Shown here in pieces: positions 17,148 through 23,993 of a DNA stretch of 54,412 bases. The stretch's first letter is position 1; every line of letters starts with the position of its first letter. The DNA comes from Candidatus Omnitrophota bacterium (GTDB lineage: Bacteria; Hinthialibacterota; Hinthialibacteria; Hinthialibacterales; Hinthialibacteraceae). The position numbers and the translations under genes were made by a program. The notes beneath the pieces were generated by a model. That model was not told the DNA's origin. It saw nothing but the letters and a program-made list of their open reading frames with translations, and made no database searches. The DNA is taken from positions 1-54,412 of the forward strand of contig JAFGTC010000153.1 in the NCBI GenBank assembly GCA_016934335.1. Direction: 5' to 3'.

Positions 17148-18593
17148 TCACTGTCTTAAAAACCGTTTTCCGACATACCACCCGATCAGGATGATGGCGA
17201 TCCATGGAACGGCGAATACGGCAAAGGAGAAAATCCACGAGAGCAATTTCGTCATCAGCGACAGAGAATACATCATCACGGCGACGGCGTCTTGAAAGGC
17301 GCGGCGCAGGGGCGTGAAAACGTCTTTGGGCTTGGATTCGGCGATGGGCTTTTCTTCCGGAATTTGGCGTAAATTCAGAGTCAGGGTGGAGAATTGAATC
17401 TGGCGATCCCAGAGGCGCTGCCGGCCCTGCATCTGTTCGATCTCGGTTCGAACGCGGGCGATCTCCTGCTCCACCTTGAGCAGTTCCTCCATCTTAACCG
17501 CATCGCGCTCAAAGAGTTTCAAAAGCCGCTCCTCTTGGCGTTGGAGATTGCGGATTCGTGTTTCCTGATCGAAATATTGTTCCGTAATGTCCTGAATCGC
17601 CGATTCCAGATGCTGCACTTCGCCCAGTTTCTTGCATTCCTCCAAAACGGCGTCCAGGCGCTCGGCGGGAATCCAGAGCGTGTACTGCGCCCAGGGCGGC
17701 TTCTCTTTTTCGCGCAGGGTCAACTGAGCCGTCAAGCCGCCGGCTTCCGAAACGATGCGTTCGACGGCGCTCTGGGCGTCGGCAAGCTGCTCCACTTCCA
17801 CCAGCATATCGGCGTTGCGAATGATTTTGCGCGCATCGGGCTGCTCAAACGCCTGATCGCTGCTTTTCTCCGGCTGCGCGCCGGATTTTTTATCCGTGGA
17901 AATATACTTTTCTCCCACAATTTCTCTTCCAGCATTTTGAGCGATCAATCCGGCGGCAAACTGTTTGGGCGCGGGAGATTTATCATGGGGCGAGACGGGC
18001 GCTCCTTCAAAATAGAGAACCGTATCAGAATTTCCCGGCATCCCCATTCCCATACCCCCCATCCCGAAGCCATACGTTCCAAAGCGTTCGGTTTGCTTCG
18101 CGGCGACGCCTCTACGCTGAGTCCCTTTCTCCTGGACGATAGTCGACGCTCGACGCCCTAACTGAATTGAATCGCCGGCTACAACAGACTTCATCGAGTC
18201 AGTTTGAGCCGTTTGCAGATGGGGCAAAATCATGGTAGGCGTGATGAGAACAGCCAATATCACGAACACGGCGATTCCCGCCAGCTGCCGCCTTCGATGA
18301 GTCGAAAAAAACAGGCTCCAATCCAAACGCCAGCGTTTAGGTTTTTGTCGGACTTGTTTTGGCAGGCGGATGATAAAATTTCCCAGTCGCGCGGCTGCAG
18401 CGTCCATAGATTCAATCTCCGAAAAGGATTCTTTAAGAAGCGTCGATATTGTTTGAAGCGCCTCTACGGTGTTTTGCAGTTTTTGATTCGCGTGCAGATG
18501 AGCTTCCACGAATTTTTTTTCATCCGGCGAGAGTTCGCCGTCGATGTATCGCGAAAGGAAACTATTGATGGTTCGTAAAGACGAATCGTTCAT
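17148..18593 (-). CDS. Anti-sigma-like membrane protein fused to a DUF4349 domain
   Basis: 481 residues from ATG 18593, one base after the sigma factor stop (an ATG at 18608 would overlap it). The N-terminal 50 residues (INSFLSRYIDGELSPDEKKFVEAHL) look like a zf-HC2/anti-sigma domain that has lost its zinc Cys/His set. A transmembrane helix follows (about 103-125, RRQLAGIAVFVILAVLITPTM). An outer linker contains a Gly/Met stretch (GFGMGGMGMGMPG). The C-terminal part is DUF4349-like: beta-alpha (RNADMLVEVEQLADAQSAV), then a long coiled coil (about 320-400) and a final hydrophobic helix (WIFSFAVFAVPWIAIILIGW). By genetic coupling it should hold the adjacent ECF factor inactive and release it when the envelope part senses a signal. 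The signal is unknown. Confidence 0.8.
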   Translation of the reverse strand: MNDSSLRTINSFLSRYIDGELSPDEKKFVEAHLHANQKLQNTVEALQTISTLLKESFSEIESMDAAAARLGNFIIRLPKQVRQKPKRWRLDWSLFFSTHRRRQLAGIAVFVILAVLITPTMILPHLQTAQTDSMKSVVAGDSIQLGRRASTIVQEKGTQRRGVAAKQTERFGTYGFGMGGMGMGMPGNSDTVLYFEGAPVSPHDKSPAPKQFAAGLIAQNAGREIVGEKYISTDKKSGAQPEKSSDQAFEQPDARKIIRNADMLVEVEQLADAQSAVERIVSEAGGLTAQLTLREKEKPPWAQYTLWIPAERLDAVLEECKKLGEVQHLESAIQDITEQYFDQETRIRNLQRQEERLLKLFERDAVKMEELLKVEQEIARVRTEIEQMQGRQRLWDRQIQFSTLTLNLRQIPEEKPIAESKPKDVFTPLRRAFQDAVAVMMYSLSLMTKLLSWIFSFAVFAVPWIAIILIGWYVGKRFLRQ

Positions 18594-18594
18594 G

Positions 18595-19173
18595 TTAGAT
18601 CTCAGCATACTGCAAGAGATTGCGCAGTTTCAATTTGGCCCGCGTCAACCGCTGGTCGACCGCGTCGATGGAGACGCCCAGCCGCATCGCGATTTCCGCG
18701 TAGGATAATTCTTCGAAGTACCGGAGAATGACGACTTCACGGTTGGGGCGCGACAGTTTTTTCAAGGCGCGCAGTAATTCCTGCGTTCGTTCGCGTTTTT
18801 CCATCTGATCCGCCGGCGATGGGCCATCATCCTGGAGAGTGGGTGAAACGCCGTCCTGGTCGGAATGAACGCGCAGGTCGACGGGATTATGTTTGGCGGA
18901 TCGAAACCACGTCCAGCGGCATCGTTGGGCGATCCCTTTCAGCCAGGGGTAAAACTTGTCGGGATTCTTGAGCGACGGGTAGTTTTCATACGCGCGCACC
19001 AGCGTTTCCTGCGCCAATTCTTCGGCGCGGTGGGGATCGCACATGAGGCTCAGACAGTAGCTATACAACGGCTTGATATAGTCCTGAGCCAGTTCTTCAA
19101 ACGCATGAGTCGGCATGGATTGTTTCCTAGAACTGGATTCGACGACTGGCTTTAATGCAACCGCATGATTCAT
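18595..19173 (-). CDS. ECF-type RNA polymerase sigma factor
   Basis: 192 residues if started at 19173; ATG 19116 (MPTHAFEELAQDY) has a better ribosome site (AGGAAA at about 7 bases) and may be the true start. Region 2 is visible as YIKPLYSYCLSLMCDPHRAEELAQETLVRAYENYPSL and FYPWLKGIAQRCRWTWFRS (two separate helices). A short acidic linker follows, then region 4: LKKLSRPNREVVILRYFEELSYAEIAMRLGVS, with DAVDQRLTRAKLKLRNLL as the -35 recognition helix. It redirects RNA polymerase to a small stress or envelope regulon. The one-base gap to the anti-sigma/DUF4349 gene implies an operon. Confidence 0.92.
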   Translation of the reverse strand: MNHAVALKPVVESSSRKQSMPTHAFEELAQDYIKPLYSYCLSLMCDPHRAEELAQETLVRAYENYPSLKNPDKFYPWLKGIAQRCRWTWFRSAKHNPVDLRVHSDQDGVSPTLQDDGPSPADQMEKRERTQELLRALKKLSRPNREVVILRYFEELSYAEIAMRLGVSIDAVDQRLTRAKLKLRNLLQYAEI

Positions 19174-19395
19174 TACATTGGCTCAGACCCGTGAAATTGT
19201 GAAGTCTTCTCCGATTTACCGGTTTCTTAAGTAGTAGCGCCGCCGCTCCGATTACCGACATTTTTATCTCAATTTTTTTGCTGAATCAGGGGTGAATCTG
19301 TATGATGGGGAAGAAAAATGCAACTATCTTTAAATATGAATCGACTTTTGCGCGTATTATTCTGTAAGTATCTGTGAATGGATGGGGCGAACCTT

Positions 19396-20322
19396 ATGAT
19401 TCTGGTTGAAGAACTGAAAAAAAGTTATGGAGAATTGCGGGCGGTCGACGGAATTTCGTTTGAAGTTCTGGAAGGCGAGTTGTTTGGCTTTTTAGGGCCC
19501 AACGGGGCGGGGAAGACGACGACCTTGTCCATGATTTCGGGTTTATTAAAGCCGGACGGCGGCCGCGTGATGATCAACGACATCGATGTCTGGCAGACTC
19601 CCAAAGCCGCCAAACGGATTCTCGGCCTGGTTCCGCAGGATGTCGCTCTTTATGAAGAATTGACGGCCCGCGAGAATCTGCGCTTCTGGGGAGGGCTCTA
19701 TCATCTCTCTTCCTCCGAATTGAAATCCAATATTGAAAAATGGCTGGATCGAGTCGGTCTTACCGATCGGGCGAACGATGCGGTGTCCAAATATTCCGGG
19801 GGGATGAAACGGCGCCTGAATCTCGCCGCGGGAATGATCCACAATCCCCAAATCGTGCTGCTGGACGAGCCGACTGTCGGCATCGATCCGCAGGCGCGCA
19901 ATAACATCCTGGAAATCATTCGGGAAATCGCTCGAGAAGGAGTCACCATCCTGTTCACCACGCACCATCTGGAGGAAGCCGAAACTCTCTGCAATCGCAT
20001 CGCCATAATGGATCACGGCAAGATTCTACAGACGGGAACCGTGGATGAACTGGCGCAAGTGGTCGGCGACGGCGATCTGGTGAATTTACACGGTTCGTTT
20101 TCTCCGGCGGCCTTCAAATCGGCCTTGACAGGGTTATCGATCAATTTCATCAACATCGCCGACGGCTCCGCCAAATTCAGTCTGGCGCAAAACGGCGCCA
20201 ATATTTCTGTAGTCATTCAGAAATTGAGCGAAGCGGGAATCAGCATCGAAGATCTTTCCATGGAGAAGCCCAGTCTGGAAAGCGTCTTCTTAAAATTAAC
20301 GGGAAGAGAGTTGCGAGATTGA
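19396..20322 (+). CDS. ABC transporter ATP-binding subunit (ABC-2/NatA-like exporter)
   Basis: 308 residues from ATG 19396, which has a GGGG ribosome-like site at about 8 bases; ATG 19378 would add six residues. It has all ATPase motifs: Walker A GPNGAGKTT, Q-loop region VPQDVALYEE, signature YSGGMKRR, Walker B IVLLDEPTVGID, and switch His in TTHHLEEAE. The C-terminal ~80 residues form the extra domain typical of NatA/DrrA-type exporters (DGDLVNLHG, LEDLSMEKPSLESVFLKLTG style). It powers the permeases encoded by the next genes for export of a lipid, drug, polysaccharide precursor or ion. The stop overlaps the next start (TTGA), indicating tight operon coupling. Confidence 0.95.
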   Translation: MILVEELKKSYGELRAVDGISFEVLEGELFGFLGPNGAGKTTTLSMISGLLKPDGGRVMINDIDVWQTPKAAKRILGLVPQDVALYEELTARENLRFWGGLYHLSSSELKSNIEKWLDRVGLTDRANDAVSKYSGGMKRRLNLAAGMIHNPQIVLLDEPTVGIDPQARNNILEIIREIAREGVTILFTTHHLEEAETLCNRIAIMDHGKILQTGTVDELAQVVGDGDLVNLHGSFSPAAFKSALTGLSINFINIADGSAKFSLAQNGANISVVIQKLSEAGISIEDLSMEKPSLESVFLKLTGRELRD

Positions 20323-21011
20323 AGATTCTGCTGTTTCTCATCTATAAAGATTTCCAGCGAGTTCGGAAAAAGCCGTGGGTAATCCTCGTTTTCATGGCGA
20401 TTCCCATCCTGTTCTCGTGGATGTTGGCTATGATTTTCGGCTCGGGAAGAGAAGCGCCGGAGATCGTCTTGAACGTAGCGGTGTTAGATGACGACGAGGA
20501 TTTTTTCGCCGGCATGATTCGATCCATGAGCAATCAGGGCGATGCCGGCGACCACCTGAAGATTCATTTTGTCGACCATGTCGATGAAGGGATTGAGTTG
20601 ATCGAACGGCGTAAAGTATCGGCGCTGCTGGTGTTTCCCCAGCATATGACATCCGACCTCCTCGACGGAGCGACGGTGACCATCGATTTGTATAAAAATC
20701 CCGCGCAAACCATCCTCCCCCAGATTATCGAACAGGGATGCGAGATTCTCACGGTGAGCATCTCGGAATTGCTGTCGTTTATGGGGCCGGAAATCAAGCA
20801 GGCCGTCGAACTCTTCGACAGCGAAACGCTGCCTCCCAGTTGGGGGACGGCGATGATCGTTTATCAGGGGATGCAAAAACTGGAAGCGGCGAGAACATAC
20901 ATGTTTCCTCCGATCATCGATATCAAAACCGAAGATATGAAGGATTACGACTTGAACGCCGATCGCGGCGCGGAACCGTCTCGTACTGACGAGGAAATCC
21001 ATGCAGAGTGA
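20319..21011 (+). CDS. ABC-2 permease, N-terminal part (split gene)
   Basis: 230 residues, probably starting at TTG 20319, which overlaps the ATPase stop. It has TM1 (WVILVFMAIPILFSWMLAMIF) and then the large extracytoplasmic domain of ABC-2/NatB-like permeases (LNVAVLDDDEDFFAGMIRSM, SALLVFPQHMTSDLL). It ends at TGA after DEEIHAE, exactly where the remaining TM segments should begin. Those are found in the next frame (21001-21615). Family members are normally single chains of about 380-430 residues, so this is either a frameshifted gene or a true two-chain permease. Confidence 0.75.
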   Translation: MKILLFLIYKDFQRVRKKPWVILVFMAIPILFSWMLAMIFGSGREAPEIVLNVAVLDDDEDFFAGMIRSMSNQGDAGDHLKIHFVDHVDEGIELIERRKVSALLVFPQHMTSDLLDGATVTIDLYKNPAQTILPQIIEQGCEILTVSISELLSFMGPEIKQAVELFDSETLPPSWGTAMIVYQGMQKLEAARTYMFPPIIDIKTEDMKDYDLNADRGAEPSRTDEEIHAE

Positions 21012-21615
21012 AATTTTTTCCAATCTTTTTCCGGGCATGATGGTAATGTGGGTGTTTTTCATTGGACAAACCACCCTTTCCGACATTTACACCGAGCGGG
21101 ATCGAAAAACCCTGATGCGCTTGATGGCGGCGCCGGTGACAAGCATGCATATCGTCCTCTCCAAATTCGCGCATTGCTTCCTGCTTTGCGTTCTGGTGGA
21201 GTTGGTTTTGATCCTGATCAGCGCTTTCTTGCTCGGGGTGCATTGGGGGAATCCGTTTTGGCTGCTCGTTGTGGTGGTAATGATCAATTTCGCGTTAACC
21301 GGCGTGCTGGCGCTGCTCTATGGAGCGGCTCGTAATAAAGCGGCCGCCGAGGGGCTGACCGTCATCGTGATTTTAGGATTTGCTTTTTTAAGCGGTAGTT
21401 TCTTCCCGTTTGAAGGAATGCCGGCCCTGTTTCAGCGCATCGGCGAATGGACGGTGAACCGCTGGGCCATCCTTGGACTCCGGTCTGTTATGAACGCCGA
21501 TCCCTTATCGCAGCTGGGATGGATTCTGATGAAAATGTTTCTTTTTGGACTCGTTACGATGGCGGGCGGAATCGTCTTTTTGAAGCGCCGCCTGGAAGCG
21601 GGGGAGGGAGTATGA
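21001..21615 (+). CDS. ABC-2 permease, C-terminal part (split gene)
   Basis: 204 residues with about five membrane helices (PGMMVMWVFFIGQTTLSD, FLLCVLVELVLILISAFLLG, WLLVVVVMINFALTGVLALL, VIVILGFAFLSGSFFPFEGM, FGLVTMAGGIVF). It carries the ABC-2 phrases ERDRKTLMRLMAAPV and FLSGSFFPFEGMP. The ATG at 21001 overlaps the end of the N-terminal part by 11 bases. GAGGA lies 5 bases before it, so separate, coupled translation is possible. A +1 slip at GAG-TGA (21006-21011) would instead join the halves into about 431 residues, the usual family size. Its TGA overlaps the next ATG (ATGA at 21612). Confidence 0.75.
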   Translation: MQSEIFSNLFPGMMVMWVFFIGQTTLSDIYTERDRKTLMRLMAAPVTSMHIVLSKFAHCFLLCVLVELVLILISAFLLGVHWGNPFWLLVVVVMINFALTGVLALLYGAARNKAAAEGLTVIVILGFAFLSGSFFPFEGMPALFQRIGEWTVNRWAILGLRSVMNADPLSQLGWILMKMFLFGLVTMAGGIVFLKRRLEAGEGV

Positions 21616-22763
21616 ACATTCTTCGAATCGCCTGGTACGATTTGCGCCGCATGCTCAAGGACAAGATGGTTCTTGTCTGGTGGCTCCTCATGCCCATGAC
21701 GTTCATCTACTTCTTTGCGCAAATGATGAACAGCCCCCAACAGGTCAATACATGGATTCCCATTTTTAATTACGATGACCACGAACTTTCTCAAATTTTT
21801 ATCGATCAAATGAAAAAAGAAGGCTTCAGCATCGATGTGCGCAAGCCGGGCGACGAACAATATCTGCAAGGCTGGTCGCGCGCGTTGATTATTCCCGCCA
21901 CGTTTTCCGCCGATTTGCTCAAGGGAAGCCGCGTTCATGTGTCCTTTCTCAAGGGCGAGGGCAATTCTCAAAATACTCTATCCGCTCAAACTCGCGTTTT
22001 GCGAAATGTCATCCAATTCACCGGCGCGCTGGCTTCCGTCGATGTCGTCAACAATCGCTGGACGAAGCTGACGCGCGAGAATTTCTTGAACGAATTGAAC
22101 AAACCGCTTCAACTGCAGGCGGTCAATCGGGAGCACTCCGCTCTGCGGCCGCCTCCCTACGGCTTCGCTCTGTCGCTGCCGGGCTATTTGGTGATGTTCG
22201 TTTTAATGATGAGCATCATGTACGGCGGGGTGACATTGACGAACGAACGCTCCCAAAAACAGTTGGTGCGCGTCATCGCGGCACCGCTGCACCCTATGGA
22301 AATTTTTCTCGGCAAACTGCTGGGGCGCATGTTTCAGCCCGCCTTGCAGGCGTTCATGATTTTATTCGCCGGGTATTTTCTTTTCGGCGTAAATCTGGGC
22401 GATCATCCAATTGCTTTGATTCCTGTAATTTTCTGCTTCGCCTTTTTTTGCGGGACGCTGGGCGTTTTATTCGGCGTGATATGCTCGACCGAACAGCAGG
22501 TTTCCAGCATGGGAATTCTCGTCACGATGCTTTTGACGGCGTTGGGCGGATGTTGGTGGCCGATGGAACTCGTTCCGGAATTTTTCAAGACCGTCATGAT
22601 GTTCATCCCCGCCTATTGGGCCCTGCAGGGATTTCATGACGTCATGGCGTTCGGTAAATCCTTCGCCGGCGTTGCTCCGGAATGCATTTCGTTGATAGCT
22701 TTCGCTCTTTTGATCCTATTGGCCGCCGTCCCGCTGTTCGAATGGCGAAAACACGAAATATGA
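21612..22763 (+). CDS. ABC-2 type permease (intact second subunit)
   Basis: 383 residues from ATG 21612, which overlaps the previous stop and follows gggggaggga. TM1 (VLVWWLLMPMTFIYFFAQMM) leads to an outer domain (SQIFIDQMKKEGFSIDVRKP, ALIIPATFSADLLKGSRVHV), then five C-terminal helices with VTLTNERSQKQLVRVIAAPL, FCFAFFCGTLGVLFGVI and ALGGCWWPMELVPEFFK. It pairs with the split permease to make a heteromeric exporter driven by the 19396 ATPase. The intact form is a useful comparison: the split copy is broken at the junction of the outer domain and the C-terminal TM block. Confidence 0.93.
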   Translation: MNILRIAWYDLRRMLKDKMVLVWWLLMPMTFIYFFAQMMNSPQQVNTWIPIFNYDDHELSQIFIDQMKKEGFSIDVRKPGDEQYLQGWSRALIIPATFSADLLKGSRVHVSFLKGEGNSQNTLSAQTRVLRNVIQFTGALASVDVVNNRWTKLTRENFLNELNKPLQLQAVNREHSALRPPPYGFALSLPGYLVMFVLMMSIMYGGVTLTNERSQKQLVRVIAAPLHPMEIFLGKLLGRMFQPALQAFMILFAGYFLFGVNLGDHPIALIPVIFCFAFFCGTLGVLFGVICSTEQQVSSMGILVTMLLTALGGCWWPMELVPEFFKTVMMFIPAYWALQGFHDVMAFGKSFAGVAPECISLIAFALLILLAAVPLFEWRKHEI

Positions 22764-22807
22764 TTTTTCACCAACCCAATAAAAAAAGAAATATTTTCCG
22801 CTCTTCG

Positions 22808-22830
22808 TGATATATCTTTATACTATATCA
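22808..22830. promoter_or_regulatory. AT-rich inverted repeat before the 22853 gene
   Basis: tgatata and tatatca form a perfect 7-bp inverted repeat around a 9-base spacer. It ends 22 bases before the ATG and just upstream of the ribosome site. It could be an operator or part of the promoter (it includes TATACT-like sequence). Confidence 0.35.
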
Positions 22831-22852
22831 AATCATGAGGAGGACTCTTTTT

Positions 22853-23818
22853 ATGTTGCATCGCTGTTTACTCGTGGGATTGTTTCTCTTTTTGCTCCTT
22901 TCATCGCTTGAAATCGTCTCGTATGCGCAAAGCCCGGGTGAAACTTCATTCATTCTTCAAGTTCCGGCTGGGACGCGAGTCGTCGGCGTGTTTGATGAAT
23001 TTCGCACGATTGAAGAAGAATACCAATTGCTGTCCGCCGTTTATCTGAAATCGGGCGATCATGACCTGCCGCTGGAGACAGGCGAATATCCCTTCACGAT
23101 TTTCGAACGAATGGAATTCGGGCCGGAGCGCAAGGAGGGCTGGCCGTTGGAGGAAGGCCGCTTGACGGCCGAGCGTTCACAAACCGCCGGCGAATTTGCA
23201 ACCGTGGATTACACTATCGAACAGGATATGGAAGTCGATGGGCAGCGGATCCATCTCACGTGGGATTATCTTTACGTGGAACTACAGGACGGGACGCCGA
23301 TTACCCCGGTTATGGCATTGGAAGAGCCTTATTTATCCCAGCGTTTTTATATGACCGGCCAGATCGTTGGGAGCGACGACCGGCTAGAATTCGCCTCCGA
23401 AGCCTATGAGCCGTTTCCCGCGTATCTTCTGGACGTTGATCTGGAAGACGGCCAAAGCGTGAAACTATACTATCGCTGGCAAATGCCCATGGCCGGTTCG
23501 GGCCCCGCCAATTTGGTGTTCGCCGAAGTGGAGATTCAAGAAGGACAAACCGTTCAGACCGATTATTGGAGACTGGTCTATTCGGCCTCTCATCACAATT
23601 GGGATGAGAGGTTTTGGGTGCTGTTCGATCAGCCTCTGGGAGAGGCGTACGGCGTCGCCGTATTTCGCCGGAATGTCTTTGCCGAAGGTCCGCAACAGGT
23701 TTATACGCTTGACGTCGATCTTCAGCCGCTGCGCGAAATCGGAATTTTGAAAATGAATCACATGGAAGTCGACCAAATTCCTTTTCCGTCCGCCGTTCCA
23801 AATTGGCGCTGGTATTAA
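22853..23818 (+). CDS. Secreted protein of unknown function
   Basis: 321 residues from ATG 22853, preferred because GAGGAGGA lies 9 bases upstream; ATG 22835 is part of that same ribosome region. A signal peptide (LLVGLFLFLLLSSLEIVSYAQ) is followed by a beta-rich, acidic protein with many Tyr/Phe/Glu strands (FILQVPAGTRVVGVFDEF, PLETGEYPFTIFERMEFGP, LDVDLEDGQSVKLYYRWQMP). I recognise no family. It begins 90 bases after the ABC operon but has its own ribosome site and an inverted repeat in front, so independent control is likely. It is probably periplasmic or extracellular. Confidence 0.7.
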   Translation: MLHRCLLVGLFLFLLLSSLEIVSYAQSPGETSFILQVPAGTRVVGVFDEFRTIEEEYQLLSAVYLKSGDHDLPLETGEYPFTIFERMEFGPERKEGWPLEEGRLTAERSQTAGEFATVDYTIEQDMEVDGQRIHLTWDYLYVELQDGTPITPVMALEEPYLSQRFYMTGQIVGSDDRLEFASEAYEPFPAYLLDVDLEDGQSVKLYYRWQMPMAGSGPANLVFAEVEIQEGQTVQTDYWRLVYSASHHNWDERFWVLFDQPLGEAYGVAVFRRNVFAEGPQQVYTLDVDLQPLREIGILKMNHMEVDQIPFPSAVPNWRWY

Positions 23819-23901
23819 TCTTTCCCAAAATTGATCTCTTGAAAAAACGATGATGGAATCCAACGTAACAAGAATTGCATTGGCGGCCTAATTGGGCAGT
23901 C

Positions 23902-23934
23902 GAAAAAGTAAGGCAGGCGAGAACCGCCTGCCTT
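23902..23934. terminator. Intrinsic terminator, mainly for the minus strand
   Basis: A perfect 10-bp stem (aaggcaggcg / cgcctgcctt, 23910-23919 and 23925-23934) with a 5-base loop. On the minus strand it is followed by ACTTTTTCG, a U-tract, which fits the end of the CBM9-type gene (stop at 23994). It also lies behind the plus-strand gene ending at 23818. Confidence 0.8.
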
Positions 23935-23993
23935 GCTCACTTCATTGAATCCTCAATGGAATGGATATATTTCCATTGATCAATCTGCGCCGT

